A stretch of 64,000 nt of DNA from Persicaria tinctoria (lineage: Eukaryota; Streptophyta; Magnoliopsida; Caryophyllales; Polygonaceae): NCBI GenBank assembly GCA_037127255.1, contig JBANSL010000003.1, positions 19,781,314 through 19,845,313 on the forward strand. Reading direction: 5' to 3'. Of the stretch, positions 22,846-34,373 are shown in pieces. The notes under the pieces were generated by a model that searched no databases, had not been told where the DNA came from, and was given only the letters and a program-made list of their open reading frames with translations. The translations under genes were made by a program, and so were the position numbers. How positions within the stretch are numbered: the stretch's first letter is position 1; each line of letters opens with the position of its first letter.

Positions 22846-23817
22846 TCTATTAATATTACTAATTCTGCTAGCATTTTGCTGACGTGTCGCTCTGTAAATT
22901 AAAATTGAATTTTTTAATCAAAAGTTTCATTTCTTATTAATCGATGTTATTAAGGGAAGTTTAAATATTTGTTTTCTATATTATATTCATCACAATCATA
23001 TTAAAAATATCTAGACAATTAATTCAAATGTCAAAATAAAAATCTATTAATTAATAATAATAATAATACTAATCTGCTAGCATTTTTCTAACATGTCACG
23101 CCCACAATTAAACTTAATTTTTTTATTCAAATGGTATTTTCTTATTGGTCAATATTATTGCTGAAATTTTAAAATACACGTTTCATATTTTGAACATATT
23201 TGTTTCCTATTTTTATACTAATCAAAAGTTTCTTTTCTTATTAATCGATATTAATAAGGGATGTTTTTTTCTTACAATTTACTTATTTTAGACATCTTAA
23301 ATGACTATCGAAAAATAAATAATATTTTAAGACTTACAAGCATTACTAATGATTATTTTACATCTTAGATGAGGTTTCTTAGATCACTTTTCTACCTTTT
23401 AGGATCTTTTTATTTTTATCATATTACCTTTATTTTCACTATTAATTTCCCTCTCTTTCTAGCCATCTTTCTAATGAAAATAATGAATAAGTTATGTATA
23501 TCTACATCACTTCAAAAGTATTCGCACAATCATGTGCTTATGACAATAATTATATACGGAGTATTTATTTCAATTATATTAGGTGGTGTGTTTGAGTATT
23601 ATTACTACTTTACCTTATTAAATCATTTTAAAATTTTGTATTGTATATCTTTCCAACTAATTTATAAATTACAAAAAAAAAAACTTTATACGTACATATT
23701 TTTGTTATAAATAAGTATATATTAATATAGTACTATTATAGATATAGATATATAAAATGATGTTCAAATTAAAATGGATCAAACTCCCGTGCCTTCAAGG
23801 CACGGGTATTACACTAG
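22846..23817 (+). mobile_element. Helitron with clear 5' and 3' ends
   Basis: Starts TCTATTAATATTACTAATTC at 22846, as at 1400 and 1612. Ends with a strong hairpin (arms CCCGTGCCT and AGGCACGGG, 23786-23806, loop TCA), seven bases, then CTAG at 23814-23817 and T. About 970 bp, AT-rich, no helicase. Before the LTR insertion it was contiguous with 3015-3233. The 113-codon frame at 23369-23710 is low-complexity and not supported as a gene. Confidence 0.75.
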
Positions 23818-24351
23818 TAATATAACTAAATCTGACCCGCTTGACCTAACCCGAGCTCCAAATCCAATCGTTTCGAACTCACCCTGTTAGGATTAATTCA
23901 CATCTTCAAATACCAAAATAAATAAATGGGTTGCTTGATTAATTGATCGTACGGGCCAAAAGTGATGGACTTATTGGTGGAGTATAATGGGCTTGATCAA
24001 TTAATCATTGTTAGTGGGTTAATTGAATTTCCTAGAGAGATCTAGAAAATGTTGACCGTGAGTTTGTAATTAGATTGGTCTAGAATAGTGTGGGTAAACA
24101 TAGGGAGGATGATGCACGTACACTTGTGTATGTTGGTGTATCTTTTTTCCATGTGTAAAAATTTGTACAATTTATCCACTACTTTTAAAATTGTAAAAAT
24201 TAACCCTGAAATTTTTCTTTAAAACTCTATTATACTCATATTATAAAGAATAAACCCTAAAAATTTCAATAACCACTAATGATACCCTAAATTTTAAATG
24301 GTGAACCCTAAAAAAATAAATTTTCAAGAAAAAAAACAATAGTGTATACAT
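23818..24351. other. Intergenic, nothing recognised
   Basis: AT-rich sequence between the Helitron and the foldback element. No gene, domain or repeat with clear borders was seen. Confidence 0.5.
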
Positions 24352-24662
24352 ACACCAAGTGTATGTGTAGCCTTTTTCCTCTAGCGACCAACTCACGTTA
24401 ATACACCGACTTACACACTCACTTACTAGACTCACATCTCGCTCTTTTACAACTCCCCACTTACTTCACACAACACACACACATTGTCTATTTATATTTA
24501 TAACTTATAAATAGACAATGTGTGTGTTGTGTGAAGTGGGGAATGTCTCTTACACACTCACTTTAGGATCCTAAAGTCGGTGTAAGAGACATTCACTGAC
24601 CCTCCTAGAATCATCCATCTACTAATCTATGTTTAGAAAAAGGCTACACATACACTTGGTGT
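24352..24662. mobile_element. Foldback/MITE-like element with nested inverted repeats
   Basis: Outer arms are 27-bp perfect inverted repeats (24352-24378 and 24636-24662, reading ACACCAAGTGTATGTGTAGC...). Inside are a second near-perfect inverted pair, 24463-24496 and 24506-24537, with a 9-bp loop and one AC unit of difference; a third pair, 24541-24555 and 24580-24594; and an 18-bp palindrome ACTTTAGGATCCTAAAGT at 24560-24577. No ORF and no certain TSD. Confidence 0.65.
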
Positions 24663-25279
24663 TATACAAAGTTTGTACATTAATATAAGTCCTCATTTGT
24701 AAGGAGAACTTGTCCATCCGAATCGTACACGTGATCGAGTATTAGCTAGCTACCCGTTTTTCCCCAACACACCCAACCCGATTCCCTTTTTAGTTGCTTT
24801 GTTAGTGTCATATACTCTGCCCTTCTAGTAGAAATAGTCACAATGTGTATCGATAGGCTTAATCGATGACATACTAAACCTCGCCAACATCTTTTCGAGG
24901 TAACCTTTCTGCGATAAGAATCTCGGTTCCTAGAGTTTCTCGAGTTGCTCCCAAATCATTCATCTCCAATTCAGCACTTAAAAATCATTCAGCTTCCAAA
25001 CGCCATACTTGTTCATTGTAGCTATCAACATATAGAACTACAACATATATATATCATCTCCGTGTAGGACAATATAGATGAAAGAATCATATATCTTCCA
25101 ACCGATGAAAAAATCATCTCCGTGTAGTACACACAGCAATCATATGAACTTCTGTTGTAGCCAAGGTCCATCACATAGATGGCAAATCTCTTGTACTGTA
25201 CCACTGCCTTGAAGACTACATAAGGAAAAAGTAGCACGGTTTCGGAGCTATAATGTAATTTAGACAACACTATATGGGA
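24663..25279 (-). other. 3' flank/UTR of UGT80 fragment A1
   Basis: From about 24985 to 25279 the sequence matches 29292-29523, the 3' flank of copy B (for example GGTCCATCACATAGATGGC in both). This shows that the duplication included the 3' untranslated region. 24663-24984 has no recognised feature. Confidence 0.6.
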
Positions 25280-25283
25280 GCCA

Positions 25284-25727
25284 GATGAAGCCTATGAGGA
25301 TGCAAGCAAACACAACACAAGGGCCAAATTTTGGTTGTTAAAGAGCCACGGCTGAGAGTCTCGAACGTCGTCTTTCAATGAGGGTCGAGGAATAGGCAGC
25401 GGCAGATCGAGGGGCAAGTAAGTGTTAATGGAACATATCAACTGCAGCAGTGACACAATCTTTGTTCTCTACTAGTTTCGCTATTTCCATTGCACGAGAT
25501 TTCATCTGAAAGCACCCGTTTTGGTTTGATCAGTTTTTGCTAACTGAAAACTTACATTGTATGGTATAATTTACCTCTGGCTGAAACATAAATCTTATAG
25601 CATTTGACAGGGCTTCAACACTAAGATGATCAATCGATATTGGTACGGGTCCAAGTCCTTTCTCATAAATCCTATCGCCCCACAAGAACTGGTCTCCGAC
25701 AAATGGCCGGGACTCAGTCATCGGACA
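25284..25727 (-). pseudogene. UGT80 fragment A1 (last two exons, B-like)
   Basis: The penultimate exon, 25727-25575, encodes VGDQFLWGDRIYEKGLGP and LSVEALSNAIRF, but the start reads CPMTESRP where copy B has CPTTIVP. The last exon starts at 25505 after TTTCAG; it reads about 26 codons (KSRAMEIAKLVEN...) and then meets TAA, where copy B continues. Both exons and the 3' flank resemble copy B rather than C. Upstream of the penultimate exon the sequence switches near 25760 to C-type 3' flank, so all earlier exons are missing. A non-functional remnant. Confidence 0.85.
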
Positions 25728-26062
25728 CTGCAATTCAAGATGAAGTTCAATTCAGGCTATATACACATCTATACTTTTGAAAAACAGAGATTCTTTTTCC
25801 AGGCTTAAGATGACTAGAGATATAAACAAGTATTTATGACATCAATCATATACACAAATTAATTGAAATGACTTTTTGTATTTCCTATCCCCAAACTAAT
25901 ACAGGAATGTTATATTCATATGTGCAGATATTGAAAGAGCCATTCTAGGCAAAACAATGAGAATCAAATACAGATATCTCAAACACAAGCAATTTACAAG
26001 AAGAAAATGAGGGCCAAAACCTGTGCATAGCAGTACAGCTCCATATGGGAGGTAGATGAAGC

Positions 26063-26677
26063 CTATGAACATGCAAGACAACACAAATTTCTAATTTTGG
26101 TAAAGAACCTCTGCAATGAGTCTGGATTATCGTATTTCAGTGAGGGCTGAACGGGCAGTGGCAGGTCGAGAGGTAAGTGCTGATGGAACACGTTAACCGC
26201 AGCAGTCACACCATCTTCGTTCTCTTTTAGTTTTGCTATTTCCATTGCTCGAGATTTCACCTGAAAGAAGTGCATTGAGTTGGAGATAAGTCCTCCTACA
26301 TTACTAGCAATGGTATGCAGTATACTCACTGTATCCAAAAACTATACAAGTAAAAAGATTCTATTTCGAAACAGAAAAACTATCAATTAGAAGTGATAAC
26401 TGAAGCCAAAGCCTACACATATTTTCATAGACTGAAAGATAAATCAGATCGAATGCATCCATTTTTCTTTCCTCGGTTCTGATAAGTTTTACTGATTTAA
26501 CACTCCTCGAGTTGCATGTATGTTGACTGTTGCCTGTCACTGAAAAATACAAAGTGGAATGTACCTCTGGCTGAAGCATAAATCTCATAGCATTTGACAG
26601 GGCTTTAACACTGAGCTGATAAATCGGTATCGGTTTGGGTCCAAGTCCTGTCTCATAAACCCTAGAAGCCCACAAGA
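26063..26677 (-). pseudogene. UGT80 fragment A2 (last exon plus part of penultimate, C-like)
   Basis: The last exon, 26260-26063, encodes 65 residues (from VKSRAMEIAK to LCCLACS) and matches copy C almost residue for residue. The penultimate exon survives from 26565 to about 26677 and then breaks inside a conserved codon run, where unrelated sequence begins. The 3' flank (25850-26060) matches the 3' flank of C but lacks the hAT MITE; the single CACAAATT at 25853-25860 is the empty site. Non-functional because the upstream gene is absent. Confidence 0.87.
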
Positions 26678-28869
26678 TATAGAGAAAAGGGTATGTTTCC
26701 GACTATTGGCAGAAGTTAACCAAAATAACCAATGTTTGAAATCTAATGACACCACCAAACTGCAAAACTTCAAATTCGGAAACACAAATTTAATACTCCA
26801 TTGTTTGTAAATCACAAGATATTGAGAAAAAAGGAAAGGAAAGAAAGATGGGAGGCTCAGACACGCACAAACGCAGTCATCACGGAGCAAACATAAGGTT
26901 TGATTATGTATGCTCACATTTGGATCTCATCCTTCAGTATCGAGAAACGATTTCTGTCATCACCGCCTCAAACCTATAAGCATCGCAACAAAACCGAATT
27001 TTCAAAGAGCTTTAAAACACCAAAAGAGACACCAACCGACGGGGAAGGGACGAGACGAGGAGAGGATGAACGCCCTTTTTTAGCTCCTTCAGTTCAAACC
27101 CTAGGTTTGGATTTATATCAAATAAGGAACTCTTATCTGGGCCATGGATGGTTCAAGCCCAAATGAGTCCCAGGCCCAATATGCGGGTTTACACTTTACA
27201 GTCTAATCACTTGATTTTGCAATATGTTGCAATATGGGCGTTTATTAGGGGTGTACAGAAAAAACCCGACACGACTTATACAACATGAAAACACGACAAC
27301 ACGATATGAAAAGCGGAGAAACTGAATGCACCACAAATCATGCACGTCCATTCCGACGTGCATGGTTGAAATGAATTAATTAATTTTTTTGGCGTGTTGA
27401 TTAATAGGGAATGCCCGCACGTTAGAATAGACGTGCACTTTTGATGGGAATCTGTTGTGTATCTAACACCCTACGAAAAAAAAAACGAAATCGAAAAGAC
27501 ACAACACAAAAATTACACGAACCAATAAAACACGATATTAAACGATTCGTGTTCGGATCGGGCATATCCCCTTGTCGGATACTCGACGTGAACCGTTTAA
27601 TTTTTTTTTTTAATATGGTAATCTGAGCATAGTTGAAATACAATATCTGACATAAAGAAATGTAAAAAGCAATTAGCCTAGTTGGTTAAGCGGGTGCTTT
27701 TAGGTCCTAATGTTTAGATTTTGATTCCCAATCATTGTCAAAAGTTTTTCACTATGATTGATGTTATACAATTTTAAATTTTAACATCACACACATAGAC
27801 ATCGATTTTTTTTATTTTGATTAACATCAGTTTGTAGGCGATGTTAAATGAAATATTTGTTTTCTTTTTGTCAGATTTGAATCCGTACCTCTTTGTTTGA
27901 CCACATCGCTCTATTAATTTGAGCTAATATGCTTTAAATTGTACTTATTATTTACTAATTCAACACTAATGCCAAAAGAAAACTCCAAACAAACTATGGT
28001 CTACCAATTCAACACTAATGCCAAAAGAAAGCTCCAAACAAACTATCCTCTTGCATAGCTTTAAAAGTAGCTACTGTATCTTCACATCTTTGAATATAAT
28101 AATCAGATCAAGTAAAATAGTTTCATAAGTCCAACACAACGATTTAGTTTCTACAAAGAATTTTGTCCATATAACAAAGTATTCATTTGAAGGAGATAAT
28201 ATTAGAAACAGAAATGCTCAAAACATAGAATAATAAATATACATATATAAAGACCAAAGTTGGTCCGTATCAGATCCAACCCGTCTAATCCGACCCAACA
28301 CCGTATCTCCCAAGTAATACAAAATGGAAAAAAGAAGCATCAAGCAAAATTCATCATTAGAAATGGAGGTAATTAGAAATGCACAGCAGGCTCAAACATA
28401 TGCATTAATTTTTTAATTCAAAATCAAATCCCAAAGATTTACACTAGAAGGAGAATGTACAATTCATGACATCATACCTCTCCAGACATTGTGTAGCTTG
28501 TTTGTTTATTAACAATCTCTGACATCAAGAAACAAAAATAGGTGAATACCACAATCCCTAGCAGAAACGAGACAATCGATCAACTCGACATGCTAAACCA
28601 ACAGGGTTAAAACTAACCGGTAAAGCTTCAATAAGAAAGGTAAGGTTATATTCAGACTCACACAATGCCAGCATTATAACAAGGATCAGGGCCAGTAAAA
28701 GCACGCACCTTTTATACTTTTCTTGGTGGATGAAAATCAGTAGCGCTACGCAACCAGAATCAATTTTATGACCTATTACAACCAACATGAAATTAGTGTG
28801 TGCCACATAAGAAGAAGTCACCCAACCACGGAGAAGCGGAAAATGCACAAGGTGGCTTGCTCCGAAATC
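26678..28869. other. Spacer between UGT80 remnants, no gene recognised
   Basis: Short frames occur (26900-27166 plus; 28558-28848 minus, hydrophobic) but none shows a family match or codon-level support. 27240-27600 holds dispersed ACACGAC/CACGATA words of the kind seen in degenerate plant DNA transposons; no TIRs were fixed. Confidence 0.45.
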
Positions 28870-29291
28870 ACTAAAGCCGAGGGAACTCGGAGGGCTTGGA
28901 ATTAGGAACTTGGTTGATGTTAATCTGGCCTTGGTCGCGAAGACCAGCTGGAGACTTGTTATGACCGATGATGGCTGTGGAGTTGATCAAGAAGAATATC
29001 AAGACATCTCATCTGCATTACAGCCTGGTCACGCAGTGCCAGAGCTCCTGAAGTAGAGATTGGACTGTACAGTTTCGACATATCTTTAGCGAGGCTAATG
29101 CCCTGCCAATCATCTTGCGCAGTTATCCTCATCGTTAACCTTAGGCGTACCCTCCTCGGCTCTCTCCCTGGTGGAGCGGGACCGTTACTGCTCGCGGACG
29201 CTCAAGGGATCACTAAGACCCGCCTATGCCCCTTACTACTGTCATACATTAATGTTTCGTTGCTAGTGTTTTGTTTACCCAAAAAAAAAAA
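28870..29291 (+). mobile_element. 5'-truncated LINE 3' end
   Basis: The plus strand carries a decayed RNase H-like C-terminus (GCGAGGCTAATGCCCTG and CATCTTGCGCAG, resembling an EANAL...HLAQL motif with a small deletion), then a short 3' UTR and an A-run at 29280-29290, beyond which the 3' flank of UGT80 copy B resumes. The 5' border is uncertain and no TSD was fixed. Confidence 0.45.
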
Positions 29292-31533
29292 GCTTCTAAA
29301 CGCCATACTTGTTCATTGTAATTATCAGCATATATCTACGTGCAGGACCATATAGATGAAAGAATCATTTATCTTCCAACCTGTCGTAGTATACACAACA
29401 ATCATACGAACTTCTGTTGTAACCAAGGTCCATCACATAGATGGCAAATCTCTTGTACCGTACCACTGCCTTGAAGACTACATAAGGAAAAAGTAGCACA
29501 GTTTAGGAGCTATAATGTAATTTAGGCAGCACTATATGGGAGCCAGATGAAGCCGATGAGGATGCAAGCCAACACAAGTGCCAAATTTTGGTAGTTAAAG
29601 AGCCACGGCTGAGAGTCTCGAACGTCGTCTTTAAATGAGGGTCGAGGAATAGGCAGTGGCAGATCGGGGGGTAAGTGCCGATGGAACATATCAACTGCAG
29701 CAGCAACACCATCTTCGTTCGCTATTAGTTTTGCTATTTCCATTGCTCGAGCTTTCACCTGAAAGCACCCGTTTTGGCTTGATCAGTTTTTGCTAACTCA
29801 AAACTCTCATTGTATGTATGTTAACCGTTGCCTGTCACTGAAAAAACATGAATAATTTACCTCTGGTTGAAGCATAAATCTTATAGCATTTGACAGGGCT
29901 TCAACACTAAGATGATCAATCGGTATTGGTACGGGTCCAAGTCCTTTCTCATAAATCCTATCGCCCCACAAGAACTGGTCTCCGACAAATGGTACTATAG
30001 TCGTAGGACACTGCAATTCAAGATGAAGTTCAATTCAGGCTATAAACACGAACATGTCGAAAAAGGTTCATTAAAGGAACATACCCCGGCCTTTAATCCG
30101 ATGGCTACAGTGCCAGGACCACCATGATGAACCTGCATTTGCAACAGCAAAAATTGCTCTATCAGCAATAAACCTAAGAGATGGCAACATTCACTAAATA
30201 GGGGATTAATGGTTCAAATTTTACAACATATTATTAACACAAGTAAAACTCACAACAGCATAGCATTGCGGAAAAAGCCAATCATGAGGGCAATCTTCTA
30301 CAAGGAATACGTTTTCAGGGACATCCGATACTGCAGGTCACCAAACCAATAAGTGACATAAGCAAGATAAATCAGAAAGCCAACAAGCCCGACTGGGGTT
30401 CCAACTGAACCAATTGGCAATAGATGGAGTAACCCATCTCAGAGTGAGATTCAAAAATATCCCAAGTCACATAACAGAAATCAAACGAGAAAGAGATACT
30501 TACATATACCAAGGTCTCCCCAGCCACGGTCAAGTATTCCCCGCTGTCCTGTTTTGTTCAGAGCTTCCATAATGATTCTTGTAGTTTCGCCGGGATTTTC
30601 AAGTGGCTGTACAAAAAAAAGCAGTGTAGTTATTAAACAGCATTAGTCAGGGGAAAGCTCGTAGTGAACCAAACAAACGCATAGAGGAGAGTATACCAAG
30701 CTTCCGAACCCTATATATATTGGTTCTGGCCCTTTCTTGATCCACTGAACAACCTCTTCTCGAGGTTGATACTTTGATCCAAGATTGAGGAAACAATAGC
30801 CAACGACATCAATTAAAGGACCCCAGTCTGCAAATTTTGATGTTACAGTTTATCCTCGATACTCTTACCTTTTGGCTTAGCAAGCACATGAGGGCTCCAC
30901 ATGTAACCTGTTGGGAAGCGAGATACTGAGTCATCATATGTGCTGAAGAATGCAATAGAAGCGAGCTTCAATTTTCTTTTCCTAAGGTCATTGATGTAGC
31001 TCCTTATGCTCCACCACATGGACAAATCCATAAGTTTAAACGAGAGCTGCATCATTTCAAATTTGGATATCATTGGACAAAGACGAATGACATGAAAGAG
31101 CAACAATGATGAGCTAGAGCTTACCCAATTGCTAGTACATTTTGGTACAAGTGCAAAATATTGACGAATTTCAAATGTTGGGCTGCCAATTTAAAAAGCA
31201 AGAGTTTGAACATCACATTGATGTACATTCTGTTTTAACATAGGACAGTTTATAGCACAGTTCAAGTGTGGAATTTTGAATATATGAACATTACCACGAC
31301 AGCAAAATGATTATTTGTTGATTACATAGTCTAACAATAAAGCTAACTCATAACACGGCGAGAAAGAAATACTCACGCCCATGGCGTAATGAAGAATATG
31401 TGAAGGGGTACACCAAGAGCTTCAGCAACATGGCCTTGCCCTGCAAGAAAAGAACTCACCAAAGAAGTTAAAGGAGACGTCGGAGAGATGTTTCTCACTG
31501 CATATCAATAAATAAAAGCAGGTACAGCACATC

Positions 31534-32506
31534 TGATGCGGGACCATCCAAGACACCTCCGGACAAACCTATACTTGGTGATGGATCTATGATCTGAGCT
31601 CGTGAGAATGATGTCATCCTCAAGAGGAAGAAGAAGAAAGCTCCACCATGGGAGAAAGTGCAAAGGTGGAAGCTTGACGTTCGTTCTGGGTTCGTTCATA
31701 TACATTTGACAGCTTTTCGACGTCTCAGTAAAATGAGTCGTACGGATTCAATATTAATCGGATTGGATCATGCCATACCTTGTCGGAACGAGGACGAAAA
31801 GATCTACAACTTTTCTGTTGAAGGTTTTTCCAGATTCAACCTAGAGCTTGGCCGAAAATCACATTCTTTGGGCTGTCGCTGTTTTAGACGGGATTTCTTA
31901 AGTGTTGGAACTTTCTTTTATTGCTATTCTTAGAGACCTTATTTACTTAAGTTATTTTAGGTAATTTAGGGGTTATTTTTAATTATTCTTTTAATTATTA
32001 TTTTCCATCTAAATCAGCCCTAGGGTTATAAGTAACGGCTGATTCCTCCACATTGTACTCAGACGTCTTTTCATGAATGAAATTCCTTTGTGTGAAACAC
32101 AATGAGAGAAAGTCGATCGATTCGTAGCGTTGCTCATCGATTGCAAATTGGTTATAGATCCTGCTTGGTTTGCTTTGAGTTCGTCAACCTCGCGAGAGCT
32201 TGGTGATCCAGGTAATCACAAGTCCCCTCCTTGTGCCTCCAAGTTGTCCGCTTGGTTGTGTAAGGTTGTAGAGGCGGGCTTTATAGTCGTTGGCGTTTGG
32301 TTCCTACCCTCTACGGAGGCCTGGGGTCTTCATCTCGTTCTATTTTAGTTCGAATCAACCAATCTATCGGTCTTTTCATTACTTTTGTCGAGTCTTCTAT
32401 TGTTGCGTTCGAGTCTTTGTTCTTGTTTCTTGAGTCTTTGCTTCCGTTCTTGTCTTTGAGTCTTGATTGTCGAAGATCGGGCCATCCTACGGCTAACCCC
32501 GTATCA
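31534..32506 (+). repeat. Plus-oriented LTR of palindromic element
   Basis: 973 bp, TGATGCGGG to CCCCGTATCA with short inverted ends, followed directly by the PBS. Differs by a few substitutions from the inverted partner (for example TGATCTGAGC here, which makes a stop, versus CCGAGC in the partner on the matching strand). Confidence 0.85.
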
Positions 32507-33846
32507 AATTGGTATCAGAGCTTTGGTTTCCGACATCAAAGTTGTGTCTTTTGTTATTCCCTAAACACAAAACCTACAAAAAAAAATAGAGTCTTTCTTG
32601 TTCTTGATTTTTACTTCTTAAATTTTTTTAATTTGATTGCATTAACCTTTGTTTGTGATTGTTGTGGTTGCTCTAGCCCTAAACAAATCATAAGCCGAGA
32701 CCACAATAGCCTTGTGTGATTGCCGACTCGCCGTTCATGTGCTTTAGCCGATGTACACCATAGTTTGAAAGAAAGTCATAGGTGGCAACTTTCATTCCAA
32801 GCCAAGCAATTAGCACTAATATTGTTGTTGGAGCCAATTAACAAATTGAAGCCAATTAGCCACATTCTTGTTTTGTGCAGCTGATCAAAGTGGTTGAAAG
32901 TGGAATTCCTGTCGGCAGTCTTCAACCCAACCACAAGAGGTTTCCAAACCCTAGTCTGCTTTCTATCTTTGGCTATCTTGTTCCATCTTTGTTTATCTAT
33001 TTTATTGCCTTATTAAATTTTGATTTTTGATAGATTAAATCACTTTTATCTATCATAGATTATAAAAAGGCCTTAGATAGATATACCTTCCATATTTAGC
33101 CAAACCATCACCTATATATATTTCATAGGGCTACATATTTTATTTTTCTTTCACCATAGTTTAAATTTTCAAGAGTCATTTTATTTCATAGATAGTTTCT
33201 TGCATTAGTAAAAAAAAAAAGTGTCCGAAAAATTAAAAAAAAAATACATTCAAAGCTTTGACCTAGGAGGATAAAATTCACTAAGGGCAAAAGTAAGCTT
33301 TCAAAAAAAAAAAAAGGATTGTTGAGATCTAGTGCAAGAACTTTCAAGGACCAATTTTGGTGAAATCCTATAGCCCTAGTGGAAAGTCTCAAACACATAT
33401 CTCCCAAACCATAATTTTTTTTTAAGCCCTACCTTGCAACTACAACATCCAAACTAAGGGTTTAAATCAAAAAGAGGTAAAAATCCAAGTTTTTCTTTCT
33501 TTTCCTTCATTTTCTTTTCCTATTTTTGTGTGTCGTGTACTGCAGTGTCCATACCGACCCCCTCCATCCTCGGTACAGCCTCGGTACAGTGTCTGTCGAG
33601 TCAATTTGGCCGTTTCCGAGCTTCAGCCCAACTTGTGTCGAGCATTTTCTTCAGTGTTTCTTTGTCCTTTCTCTTGATTACTCTCTTTTGATTACTAAAT
33701 CTTTCCTTGAGTGTTGATTTGCCCAAAGCGGATTGCCCCAACAAGCTTGTCATACCAATTAGAGAGACGAGTGAGAGCGAAACACTTGTGAGATTGTTTA
33801 TATTTTTACTAACTGTCACATAGTTCTTTGTTTCTCTTTATTTGAC

Positions 33847-34112
33847 ATGTTTAACCAGGGCAACAACATGATTACGCGAGCCGAGATGATCAAACAGTTG
33901 GAAGCCGTGAATGAGACATTGGTACGGATAAATGACAGATTGACGGCAGTAGAGGCACGACATTCTTCTGGGGCATCTACTGGCCCTAAGGGGAGTAATC
34001 CTAACTCTTCTCCTCTTAACCCTTTGTACGTTCCTTGCTTTATATGTCAAGGTAGAGGACATGTTATGAAGGATTGCCCAAATAAGAAGACTTTCATGAT
34101 TAATCACCTAGG
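33847..34112 (+). CDS. Gag fragment with CCHC zinc knuckle
   Basis: The frame opens at 33847 (MFNQGNNMITRAEMIKQLEA...), shows a predicted coiled-coil-like segment (MIKQLEAVNETLVRINDRL), and carries one CX2CX4HX4C knuckle, CFICQGRGHVMKDC, about residues 64-77. This is the nucleocapsid part of a retrotransposon Gag. Beyond 34112 the frame continues to 34269 only by reading the inverted PBS/leader arm in antisense, so the tail is not Gag. Protease and pol are absent. Confidence 0.7.
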
Positions 34113-34373
34113 CAAACTATGGTGTACATCGGCTAAAGCACATGAACGGCGAGTCGGCAATCACACAAGGCTACTGTGGTCTCGGCTTATGATTTGTTTA
34201 GGGCTAGAGCAACCACAACAATCACAAACAAAGGTTAATGCAATCAAATTAAAAAAATTTAAGAAGTAAAAATCAAGAACAAGAAAGACTCTATTTTTTT
34301 TTGTAGGTTTTGTGTTTAGGGAATAACAAAAGACACAACTTTGATGTCGGAAATCAAAACTCTGATACCAATT

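Noticed and set aside
23369..23710. 113-codon Phe/Ile/Tyr-rich frame
   Set aside because: Low-complexity translation of AT-rich Helitron interior.
28558..28848. 96-codon hydrophobic minus-strand frame
   Set aside because: No homologue recognised and no intron or UTR context; insufficient support as a gene.
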